Source of the DNA: Pseudobacteroides cellulosolvens ATCC 35603 = DSM 2933
Lineage (GTDB): Bacteria; Bacillota; Clostridia; Acetivibrionales; DSM-2933
Assembly (NCBI RefSeq): GCF_001262605.1
Contig: NZ_LGTC01000001.1
Location: forward strand, 2,709,501 to 2,773,500
Reading direction: 5' to 3'
Length of the DNA stretch: 64,000 nucleotides
Under the pieces are notes generated by a model that was not told where the DNA came from, searched no databases, and saw nothing but the letters and a program-made list of their open reading frames with translations. The position numbers were made by a program, and so were the translations under genes. Positions 17,480 through 25,694 of the stretch are shown in pieces. Numbering within the stretch: the first letter of the stretch is position 1; each line of letters begins with the position of its first letter.

Positions 17480-19090
17480 GTGCAAATAATCAGAAAGATA
17501 ACCGGAAACAATTTACTGGTAAAAGTTCTGGCATTGATACTGGCGATTATACTTGTAACTATTATCTCATACAATATTTCCAGCATATCAATTGATAAGA
17601 ATTATGACGCTTTGTTAACCCAAACTATAGACTACCAAGAGCTCGATGCTATTAATAATTTTTTCAGGTATCCTGAAAATATAATAAATATTTTATCTAA
17701 AAATAAGGATCTGCCAGAATACAGCGAAAATAACAGGCTATTAAAAATTAGCATACTTTCATTATTCGAATCGATTATTATTGGAGATCCCCGTATTAGT
17801 AATATTTATTATGTTTCAAACAGCGGAGAAGTTATTTGCTATAAATCTAAAGATGATATCAGTGCCAATTGCACCGGAAAGGTTTGGTATAAAACTGTTG
17901 TTGAAGCTAAACCAAAAATTAACTGGTTATCACATAAAAGTGATTTTACCGGTTCTGATGTTGTTAGCTGTTTGCATCAGGTAGCAGACACTGATGGCTC
18001 TGTCAAAGGGGTTATAGGTTTGGATATTGAACTGTTTAAGCTGTCTGAGAATATAAAGATTGGAGAAAAAGGCTATTCCATGGTATTGGATGCTGACAAC
18101 AAGATAATTGCACACCCGGACTATAACTATCTTGGTCAATATATTTCCAGCGACCAGCGTATTAATATGAACAATGCATATGGCAAAAGCTTTATCATGA
18201 ACATAAATAACGAAAAGTATAAATGCAAAGTATTGCCGGTTGATAAACTTCCTTCCTGGAAGTTTGTTAATGCTATTCCAGTCAGCGAAATCACCCATGA
18301 CAAAATAACCTCTGTTATTTGGCCAATCCTTCTTAGTCTTGTATGTTTAACAATAGTTATTGTTATTTATTTAAGGCATAAAGAAACTCAGCTTTTAAAC
18401 CAAAAGCTTACGGATGCCAATGAAAAGTTACTGCAGTATTCTTCTACTATAGAAGAGCTTGCCGTTTCAAGGGAACGGAACCGTCTGGCAAGGGATGTGC
18501 ATGATACCCTCGGTCAAACACTTAGTTTACTGATTACACTATTGCAAGTATGCATTGTATCTTGTAAGAGGGACAGTGAAGAAACTGAAGCACACCTTAA
18601 TAAAGCTGTAAATATTACTAAGGAAGGTTTGAAAGAAGTAAGACGTTCAATTTCAGGTTTAGTCCCGGAAAAACTGGAAAACAATAACCTATTTGATGCA
18701 TTAAATGGGCTGGTCACTGATTTTGAGAGCTTGGGAATGAATATTGAGCTATCGGTAAACAAGTTTGACCAAAGCTTAGATTCCATATATTCAGAAGCAA
18801 TATACAGAATTTGTCAGGAAGCTCTTACAAACTCAGTAAAACATGGTAAGGCCACAGAAGTTAGTATCATAATTAAGTTTACGGATAATGCTATTAAGCT
18901 CTTTATTTTTGATAATGGCCTTGGCTGCAAAAACATGGGCTCCGGAAGCGGATTCGGACTAAAAGGAATGAAACAAAGGATTGAAAAGTTACACGGAGAT
19001 ATCAAGTTTGGTTCAAGTGGTGACCAAGGTTTTAATATTCATGTTGAATTACCGCTGCAATCTCTAAGAGGAGGTATAAAAAATGATTAA
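17480..19090 (+). CDS. Cache-domain sensor histidine kinase (HisKA_3 type)
   Basis: The protein has 536 residues from GTG 17480, preceded by GGGGAGAGG; the earlier TTG at 17465 precedes that site. Two membrane helices (about 10-35 and 280-300) flank an extracellular double-Cache-like sensor. The dimerisation domain carries RNRLARDVHDTLGQ, with its histidine near residue 341, and is followed by an ATPase domain with an FDNGLGC box. Kinases of this class signal to NarL-type regulators, and one is encoded with an eight-base overlap downstream. The upstream lipoprotein suggests peptide or similar ligand input. Confidence 0.88.
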   Translation: MQIIRKITGNNLLVKVLALILAIILVTIISYNISSISIDKNYDALLTQTIDYQELDAINNFFRYPENIINILSKNKDLPEYSENNRLLKISILSLFESIIIGDPRISNIYYVSNSGEVICYKSKDDISANCTGKVWYKTVVEAKPKINWLSHKSDFTGSDVVSCLHQVADTDGSVKGVIGLDIELFKLSENIKIGEKGYSMVLDADNKIIAHPDYNYLGQYISSDQRINMNNAYGKSFIMNINNEKYKCKVLPVDKLPSWKFVNAIPVSEITHDKITSVIWPILLSLVCLTIVIVIYLRHKETQLLNQKLTDANEKLLQYSSTIEELAVSRERNRLARDVHDTLGQTLSLLITLLQVCIVSCKRDSEETEAHLNKAVNITKEGLKEVRRSISGLVPEKLENNNLFDALNGLVTDFESLGMNIELSVNKFDQSLDSIYSEAIYRICQEALTNSVKHGKATEVSIIIKFTDNAIKLFIFDNGLGCKNMGSGSGFGLKGMKQRIEKLHGDIKFGSSGDQGFNIHVELPLQSLRGGIKND

Positions 19091-19730
19091 GGTTTTATTA
19101 GTGGATGATCAGTTAATAATGCGAGAGGGTATTAAAATAATACTTGAGCAGGACAAAGATATAAAAGTAGTTGGTTGTGCTGAAAACGGAAAAACAGCAC
19201 TTAAACTTTGTGAACGTTTGTCACCGGATGTCGTCTTGATGGATGTTTTAATGCCCGATTGTGATGGTGTTGAAGGAACCAGATTGATAAAAACCAAATT
19301 TAAAAATACAAAAGTTGTCATGCTCACCACATTTAACGATGATGAAAATATATCAAATGCATTAAACTATGGGGCTGATGGGTATATTCTAAAAGAAATT
19401 AAACCCGATGACCTGATTCTTACTGTTAAAAGTGCAGCTGCCGGGCTAAGCATCATGCATAAGGACACATATAAAAATGTTGTTAAGAAGGTGAATTCCC
19501 AAAATAAAATATCCATTATTGAAAATAGAGATTTAAAGGTTAACCTATCCGAGAGGGAATTAAGCATCATAAGGCTCATTGTTGACGGAAAGACCAACAT
19601 TGAGATATCCAATTCCATAAATCTTACTGAGGGAACCGTCAGAAATGTTATTTCAGGAATATTAAAAAAACTTAATCTTAAAGACCGAACCCAATTGGCA
19701 ATTTTAGCAGTAAAAAGCGATTTGGTTTAG
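19083..19730 (+). CDS. NarL/FixJ-type response regulator
   Basis: The protein has 215 residues. The receiver domain has the acidic pair at VDDQ (residues 8-9), the phospho-acceptor in VLMDVLMPDCDG near residue 54 and the conserved Lys in ILKEIKPDD. The C-terminal LuxR-type helix-turn-helix spans about residues 153-210 (LSERELSIIRLIVDGKTNIEIS). It overlaps the kinase gene by eight bases, so the two form a pair. The target genes are not shown; the lipoprotein gene is an obvious candidate. Confidence 0.9.
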   Translation: MIKVLLVDDQLIMREGIKIILEQDKDIKVVGCAENGKTALKLCERLSPDVVLMDVLMPDCDGVEGTRLIKTKFKNTKVVMLTTFNDDENISNALNYGADGYILKEIKPDDLILTVKSAAAGLSIMHKDTYKNVVKKVNSQNKISIIENRDLKVNLSERELSIIRLIVDGKTNIEISNSINLTEGTVRNVISGILKKLNLKDRTQLAILAVKSDLV

Positions 19731-19846
19731 TTTAAATTTATTATGGTATAAAATTACATCTGTCATTTTATTTTTTAATCAGTGATAAATGTAATGATTT
19801 TGATGATATTTGACATATTGTTTTAGGGCATAAAAAAAATGATAAT

Positions 19847-19887
19847 GGTAATGGCTGAAGAACACAAACAGCTGTTACCTTTTTTTT
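19847..19887 (+). terminator. Rho-independent terminator or attenuator
   Basis: GGTAATGGCTG (19847-19857) and CAGCTGTTACC (19869-19879) form an 11-pair stem with internal G-T pairs and are followed by eight T. It lies 117 bases after the response regulator and 104 before the M23 gene, so it could end the former or attenuate the latter. Confidence 0.7.
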
Positions 19888-19990
19888 AATTTATTACCTA
19901 AAATAAAATTGCCGGCATTTATAATTGGGTAAAGTTAAAAGTACTGTAAAAGTGATAATAAACATTTAATTTTAATGGAGGATTTTAAAA

Positions 19991-21400
19991 ATGATAAAAA
20001 TGAGTAATAAACTAATGATATGCATCACCATCTCGGTAATCGCTTGCCTGTTTTGTATGAATTTATCTACGCTTGCAGCTACTTCCACAAGTCCGAGAAT
20101 AGCTGTTCAGTTAAATGACGACACCCTTGTCACAAAGGATAATTCTCTTACCTCTGTATGGACTACTCAGATTGGTGGAGTAGAAGATTACCAAATTGAA
20201 GGAAATAGAATTGTTACTAAATCTAAAGATGGTAAATTAGTAGGAAAAGATGGTGCTTCTTCCCCATGGACCACTTTGATAGGCGGCGTTGAATCATTTA
20301 AATTAGAAGGCAATAGAATTATTGCAAAATGCTCAGGTGGAAAATTGATAGCCAAAGATGGATTAAACGGTACATGGATTACCCTGATAGGCGGTATAGA
20401 TTCATTTGATGCAGAAGGTGACAGAATTGCTGCTAAATACTCCGATGGCAAGCTTATAGCAAAAGACGGTATAAATGGTACATGGGTTACTTTAACAGGT
20501 GGTATAGATACATTCAAATTATCAGGCAATAAAATTGTTGCTAAAGACAAAAACGGAAAGTTAATGGCAAAAGACGGAATGTATGGTGCTTGGATTACTT
20601 TAGCAGGCGGTATAGATACATTCGACATGCAAGGGGACAGAATTATTGCTAAATACCCTAACGGTAAGCTAGTAGGAAAAGATGGAATAAATGGTACATG
20701 GGTTACTTTGATAGGCGGTATAGATACCTTCCAACTTGAAGGTGACAGAATTGCTGCTAAATGCTTAGACGGTAAATTGATAGCTAAAGACGGACTGTAT
20801 GGTACATGGATTACTTTGATAGGTGGAGTAAAATCCTTTGCTCTAAACAAAAATATCATAGCAGCAATAATAACAGATGACATTTTAGTAGCTAAAGACG
20901 GTATTCAGGGTACATGGCTTACTTTAACCGGCAACGTCAAAAACGTTAAGCTTACTTCAATTACAGCTGAAATACCAGATCCACAAAATGAAAATATAAC
21001 AGCGTTTAAATGGCCGGTTCCAGGAACAGACACATCTGATATTACATCAGGTTTTGGAATCCGTGTACATCCTGTAACAAAAGCAGCCGGATCAATGCAT
21101 TACGGAATAGACATAGCAGCACCTGAAGGATCAGATATTGTGGCTGCCGAATCAGGAAAAGTTGTTTTTGCGGAGTCTAGCGGAAGCTATGGAAACCGAG
21201 TAATAATTGATCATGGAAACAATATAAAAACAACTTATAACCATTGCAGCCAGTTCCTAGTTCAAGTTGGATATCAAGTAAGCAAGGGCCAGGTTATAGC
21301 AAAAGTTGGATCCACAGGAAGAAGTACCGGCAATCATCTTCACTTCGAAGTAGTTAAGAACGGCAGTTGTGTCAATCCATTAGATTACAAATATAACTAA
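19991..21400 (+). CDS. Secreted M23 metallopeptidase with propeller-like repeats
   Basis: The protein has 469 residues. A signal peptide (1-31) is followed by about eight tandem units of roughly 35 residues (about 35-325). Each has the pattern 'GKLIAKDG...GTWVTL.GGIDTF...GDRIAAK', which looks like a tectonin-type beta-propeller. The C-terminal 130 residues are an M23/LytM domain, with zinc residues in MHYGIDIAAP and NHLHFEVV and a preceding GFGIRVHPV. Such enzymes cut peptide cross-links in peptidoglycan; the repeats may bind wall glycans. It starts at ATG behind GGAGG. It is followed by a terminator. Confidence 0.85.
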   Translation: MIKMSNKLMICITISVIACLFCMNLSTLAATSTSPRIAVQLNDDTLVTKDNSLTSVWTTQIGGVEDYQIEGNRIVTKSKDGKLVGKDGASSPWTTLIGGVESFKLEGNRIIAKCSGGKLIAKDGLNGTWITLIGGIDSFDAEGDRIAAKYSDGKLIAKDGINGTWVTLTGGIDTFKLSGNKIVAKDKNGKLMAKDGMYGAWITLAGGIDTFDMQGDRIIAKYPNGKLVGKDGINGTWVTLIGGIDTFQLEGDRIAAKCLDGKLIAKDGLYGTWITLIGGVKSFALNKNIIAAIITDDILVAKDGIQGTWLTLTGNVKNVKLTSITAEIPDPQNENITAFKWPVPGTDTSDITSGFGIRVHPVTKAAGSMHYGIDIAAPEGSDIVAAESGKVVFAESSGSYGNRVIIDHGNNIKTTYNHCSQFLVQVGYQVSKGQVIAKVGSTGRSTGNHLHFEVVKNGSCVNPLDYKYN

Positions 21401-21424
21401 TTTACATAATTATCTACGAACAAG

Positions 21425-21469
21425 AAGGTATAAGTCAAACAGATTTAATGTTTGATCTTATACCTTTTT
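21425..21469 (+). terminator. Terminator of the M23 gene
   Basis: AAGGTATAAG with TCAAAC pairs with GTTTGA and CTTATACCTT across a short loop, followed by T-rich sequence. Confidence 0.75.
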
Positions 21470-21598
21470 AATTATACCTTGTTGACAAAATCATTCATTA
21501 TTTTGTTCTATACATGCTAAATATTTCATTATATAATTAAAGCGTAAACATTGGTTAACACTAATCAAATCAATTTTATTCTAGGGGGGGTATTCATA

Positions 21599-24421
21599 TT
21601 GAAAAAATTTTTTTGCAATTTGAGTTGTTTAATCTTATTTGTATCATTACTGGCTCTGTTATTGCCGTGTGTTTCCTATGGAGCCGGCAGCACTGCAGAA
21701 AATGCTGTAAAGCTTTTATTAAAGGATACAAGTAGTAGTCCATGTACTGTAAAGATTTTTAGTAAATACAGCATGGATAGAATGTGGCCTGTGAGTGAAA
21801 GTTTATATGAAAAAACATTGGAGAAGATGGGTAATGACACATTATTAACTGTAAAAAATCTTGATTGGAAGGATAACGATACATACGAGATATGGGTTAT
21901 AGATGGCAAGTGCATGTATTCCACATTAGTTAAGGAAGAAGATTTAAATGTTACTAAAACTATGTCAACCGAATCATATGCACCATTCAAAATCAACTGC
22001 TCAGATTTAGGAAATAACATCATCATTGATGCTGTAAATATATATTATACTAATTTATCAGGATATGGCCTTAATATTGCAAATATTTTTAATGTCACAG
22101 ATGGACAGATTCTTCTTCCTCCAGGAATTTATAATATCCAATTAAGTTTATATGATAACACTACAGGCGATAAATACTTAGCATTAAAGAGAAACTATGA
22201 CACAGTAAAATCAAACAATAATGTTACTCTTATAAAAAGCGAATTCGCTAAAATGGGAATTCAGTTTGATAATCCAAAAAACATACCTATTAAGAGTGCA
22301 AGCTTAAAGTTACTTGATTGGGATCTATATGAAGGTGATGCGTTTCCAGTTAATTTTTCAGATATTGCAAACGCTAGCCTATATGTCACTAATCAAGGCT
22401 ATCGTGGTTACTCTGTAGAACTTGATACCGGAAATAATTGTGTTATTAAATATTCGAAGCCTTCCTCCTACCTTTCTCCAAGTGATATTATCCGCATAAG
22501 TGCAAAAATAAATGCAGAATTTTCTCTTCCCTACCATTCCTTTTTACCCAACGAATATATATATAATAGACAATTTAAATTAACGGATAAATACTACAAT
22601 ACGGTGGAGATAATTAAGGGGAATTATATTTTGAAAGTTTCCAACGAAAGCGAATCCCATGATTTTCTATTTTCAGATAAATTTATGTTACCTGATATTT
22701 CCGGAGTCTTTGACATGAGCATTGCAATAGAGAATGTACCCTTTGAAATTACTTTAGAGAATAAGAAAATATACATAGGTTCGCCCATTCCATCCGATAT
22801 TTTTGGTGAAAATAAAGTTAGTTTTCTTTTAAAAAACTGCCCACAGAATATACAAGCTGTTAAAGTTAGTTATAATCAATACGGTACTGATTCCTTCTAT
22901 TGGGAAAACATACCTGCAATAGAAGAGAAAATTGGAGATGATATTCTTTATACAGTTGGGAATGTTTTTGGTGGCAAAGATAAAAAATATTTTACTGTCT
23001 GGCTCACAACTGGAAACTCACTCTATAAGTATACTCTGACACAATCTGATCTTAATAAAACAATTTCCCTGTCAAAGGAAGATAATCTAATACCATTTAC
23101 AATCGATACTTCAAAGTTGGGGCAAGATGTAAGGGTCAAGTCATTAAGCCTATTAGTCAACCCTACTTCAGACTTTGACGAAGTGGGTAATTTAACAGAT
23201 ATACCCTATAATTCAGAGTTACCAGGCCAAAATATTTGTTTTTTACCTGAAGGCTCATACACACTTAAGCTTAATATGATTGATGCGTCTGGCAACATCT
23301 ATAAAGCTGCAATACCGGATTTCCAAATTTCCAAAAGCAACAGCGTTTTAAATTTCACTCCAAAAGATTTTACAAAAATGAGCTTTGAAATAAACAATAC
23401 ATCATCAAACAAAATGCTTTCATATACTTATAGACTGTACGTAAAGTCTGCTGGAAGATCAGACATGGATATAGCTTATTCTTCTACAGAAACTGCAAGA
23501 GATGTTTACTTTTTAAAAACAAAAAACTATGGTTATGAGATGTACCTGGCATTTGCTGAGTACGGCGGGGAGCAGAAAATTCATTATAAAAAGCGTACAC
23601 CAGCTATCATGGAGCAAAATCTTGTTATTAAGGCAGATACAAATTTCCAGGCAAAATTCAATTTGGACAAGAATATATATAAACCCGGCGAAAAGATGTT
23701 TGTCGGATTATATGATATTTATAATATATTAGTCTTTGATAGTTTCGGAAATCCTTTAGACATTCAGCCAAACCTTATTAATAACGTAATTGAGCTAGAT
23801 AACGGAAATACTAGTCATAAGTATTATTTTACCCCTAACGACTGTGAAGTAATATTTCCAAATGATCCAGATGAGTATAAAATGAAATATTATATTGATG
23901 GTTTTCCACTCCCCTTTATCCCTTGTGAAACAACAGTATATATAAATAATGGCAATGCCATTTCCGGGTATATAAAGCCTGATTTTATTACGGGTAAAAT
24001 AGATCCAAGAGCTATAAACGGTTTTAAAGTTGAGATTCCCGACGCACAATTCTTCACACACACTGACGATAGAGGGTATTTCGAAATAGTAACCACATCT
24101 TTAAATATCGCAAGCAAACTAAAAATAAGTAAGCCTGGATATTTGGCAAGAGAAATACCATTAACTCCATCTGAAGGAAATATTTCTGTAAGTACGGCAC
24201 AATCACCAATTAGCATTTTCGCAGGTGACCTTAATATTAACGGCAAACAGGACGGCTCAATAAACATGGCAGATATAGTTAAGATGGCAACACGCTTTAA
24301 TACCGTTTCAGGTAATGAAGGTTACAGTGTTGAATGCGATTTCAATATGGATAACTCCATAAATATGGCGGATGTTATCATAATAGCAAAACATTTTAAC
24401 TGTACTTCATTGGACTATTAA
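21599..24421 (+). CDS. Secreted dockerin protein with duplicated unknown modules
   Basis: The protein has 940 residues from TTG 21599, preceded by a run of seven G at 21584-21590; the 16 codons before it lack a ribosome site. It has a signal peptide of about 30 residues. Residues about 36-160 and 405-540 are diverged copies of one module (compare YEIWVIDGKCMYSTLVKEEDL with FTVWLTTGNSLYKYTLTQSDL). About 780-870 resembles a carboxypeptidase-regulatory-like fold. The last 65 residues are a dockerin with two calcium loops (DGSINMADI and NMDNSINMADV). The dockerin would attach it to a cellulosome or surface scaffoldin. No catalytic motif is seen, so it may be structural or sugar-binding. Confidence 0.82.
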   Translation: MKKFFCNLSCLILFVSLLALLLPCVSYGAGSTAENAVKLLLKDTSSSPCTVKIFSKYSMDRMWPVSESLYEKTLEKMGNDTLLTVKNLDWKDNDTYEIWVIDGKCMYSTLVKEEDLNVTKTMSTESYAPFKINCSDLGNNIIIDAVNIYYTNLSGYGLNIANIFNVTDGQILLPPGIYNIQLSLYDNTTGDKYLALKRNYDTVKSNNNVTLIKSEFAKMGIQFDNPKNIPIKSASLKLLDWDLYEGDAFPVNFSDIANASLYVTNQGYRGYSVELDTGNNCVIKYSKPSSYLSPSDIIRISAKINAEFSLPYHSFLPNEYIYNRQFKLTDKYYNTVEIIKGNYILKVSNESESHDFLFSDKFMLPDISGVFDMSIAIENVPFEITLENKKIYIGSPIPSDIFGENKVSFLLKNCPQNIQAVKVSYNQYGTDSFYWENIPAIEEKIGDDILYTVGNVFGGKDKKYFTVWLTTGNSLYKYTLTQSDLNKTISLSKEDNLIPFTIDTSKLGQDVRVKSLSLLVNPTSDFDEVGNLTDIPYNSELPGQNICFLPEGSYTLKLNMIDASGNIYKAAIPDFQISKSNSVLNFTPKDFTKMSFEINNTSSNKMLSYTYRLYVKSAGRSDMDIAYSSTETARDVYFLKTKNYGYEMYLAFAEYGGEQKIHYKKRTPAIMEQNLVIKADTNFQAKFNLDKNIYKPGEKMFVGLYDIYNILVFDSFGNPLDIQPNLINNVIELDNGNTSHKYYFTPNDCEVIFPNDPDEYKMKYYIDGFPLPFIPCETTVYINNGNAISGYIKPDFITGKIDPRAINGFKVEIPDAQFFTHTDDRGYFEIVTTSLNIASKLKISKPGYLAREIPLTPSEGNISVSTAQSPISIFAGDLNINGKQDGSINMADIVKMATRFNTVSGNEGYSVECDFNMDNSINMADVIIIAKHFNCTSLDY

Positions 24422-24471
24422 GAACAAAACCGCTTGCGATTTTGCAACCTTGATCGTTGTCGTGAGAGATT
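24422..24471 (+). repeat. Interspersed repeat A, copy 3
   Basis: It begins directly after the stop codon of the dockerin gene. The hairpin (AAACCGC/GCGATTTT) and tail (CCTTGATCGTTGTCG, TGAGAGATT) match copies 1 and 2 closely. Confidence 0.75.
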
Positions 24472-24531
24472 GTGGTGTAAATACACCATAACTTCCTAGA
24501 CATGAGGCAGATTAGTACGATCCATACGGAT

Positions 24532-24576
24532 TATAGATACCGAACTGTAAAGTTATATATTAGTTCGGTATCTATA
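24532..24576. repeat. Perfect inverted repeat between convergent genes
   Basis: Fifteen-base perfect arms (24532-24546, 24562-24576) contain GATACCGAACT and its complement. There is no T-run, so it is not a standard terminator. Related imperfect sequence occurs near 62209-62255, and the string AAAGTTATATAT followed by AGTTCG recurs at 25623-25640. Confidence 0.6.
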
Positions 24577-24585
24577 TATATTTCA

Positions 24586-25368
24586 TCAAACAAAGCTCTT
24601 TACCTCTACCCTCTTTATGATTTTTTTCAGTTCTTCCCTCATAAATGCAATCTCTGTGGGATTCGGTATTCTCAACCCCTTGAACTTTCCTCTAGGATTA
24701 AAGATAATAAGGCACATGGATTTCACGCCTAATTCCTTACACCGTGATGCTACACTAAGCAATTCCCTGTCATTTATTCCAGGAAAGTATATGGTATTTA
24801 CCTTAACAGACATATCACTGTCCATACATTTTTTCATTCCATTAAACTGGCTTTCTATTATTCTTGTTGCCATAGCTTCAGAATTTACTATAATCTCATT
24901 ATTAACTATAATTCTCGAGTAAAGCTTCATCAAAGCTAAATTTGATACAGCATTCAAGGAAACATTCACCTTCTGTACATTTAACTCTTTCAGCTCTTTA
25001 ACCAATTCATCAAGAAGCAAACCATTAGTGCTTATACCGTATATATAATCAGGCATGCAGGAGTTAAGCCTCTTTAGCACTTCAAATGTCTGACTGTTAT
25101 AAAGCGGCTCTCCCGGCCCGGAAATCCTTATTGTTTTTATCCTGCTGTTTCTCTTCGCTGAAGCATAGGCCCAGTTAACTGCCTGTCTCGGAGTCATTGC
25201 TCTGCTTAGATGTGCAGGATTGTTTCCATTATTAATACAATCTTTTTCTTTTGTACAATAATTGCACATCATATTACACAGCGGTGCTACAGGAAGCGAT
25301 AATTCCTCAAACCATGTGCTCAGCTTTTCATCAGCATAACATACTTTTTGATCTGATTGGCTCAACAT
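24586..25368 (-). CDS. NifB-like radical SAM protein
   Basis: The protein has 260 residues from ATG 25368, which has AGAGGGTG upstream; a longer frame adds 27 hydrophobic residues without a site. The radical SAM cluster motif CNMMCNYC lies near residues 30-37 and is preceded by LPVAPLC, the phrase typical of NifB, and followed by a cysteine at KEKDC. The SAM-binding GPGEP motif is near residue 83. It lacks the NifX-like C-terminal domain of classical NifB. No nitrogenase genes are in view. It could build a metallocluster precursor or serve another complex-cofactor path. Confidence 0.72.
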   Translation of the reverse strand: MLSQSDQKVCYADEKLSTWFEELSLPVAPLCNMMCNYCTKEKDCINNGNNPAHLSRAMTPRQAVNWAYASAKRNSRIKTIRISGPGEPLYNSQTFEVLKRLNSCMPDYIYGISTNGLLLDELVKELKELNVQKVNVSLNAVSNLALMKLYSRIIVNNEIIVNSEAMATRIIESQFNGMKKCMDSDMSVKVNTIYFPGINDRELLSVASRCKELGVKSMCLIIFNPRGKFKGLRIPNPTEIAFMREELKKIIKRVEVKSFV

Positions 25369-25617
25369 AAAAAAACACCCTCTTTGCAATTTTATAAATA
25401 GAATATTCAAAATACCAACAAAACCTAAAATAAAAAGCTTCCCTTTCAACAGAATAAATCTGTATCAAGAAAAGCTTCTACGCTATTTAACAACTACTTA
25501 CAAGGTAGTATATAAATTTTTAATTTCTTAAGCTAAATATTAACACACACCAATTATTATTGCAAGTGCAACTTATAAAATTTCATTTTTCCATTTATTT
25601 GATTCATTAGACGAATC

Positions 25618-25694
25618 AATGGAAAGTTATATATCAGTTCGCCTGGAATAGCCCTTTTTCGGCGATTCCGCTCACTGTATATAACTATTCCATT
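25618..25694. repeat. Long imperfect hairpin at the 3' end of the MMPL gene
   Basis: The left arm (25618-25653, AATGGAAAGTTATATA then GGAATAGCC) pairs imperfectly with the right arm (25661-25694). It abuts the stop codon of the exporter gene and could act as its terminator or be a small mobile relic. Confidence 0.5.

Noticed and set aside
20188..20883. 231-codon open frame antisense to the M23 gene
   Set aside because: It mirrors the tandem repeats of the real gene; it has no ribosome site, and the repeats themselves keep the opposite frame open.
19731..21598. c-di-GMP or c-di-AMP riboswitch before the M23 or dockerin genes
   Set aside because: Such riboswitches are common before surface-protein and wall-hydrolase genes, but none of their conserved cores was found; only hairpins are present.
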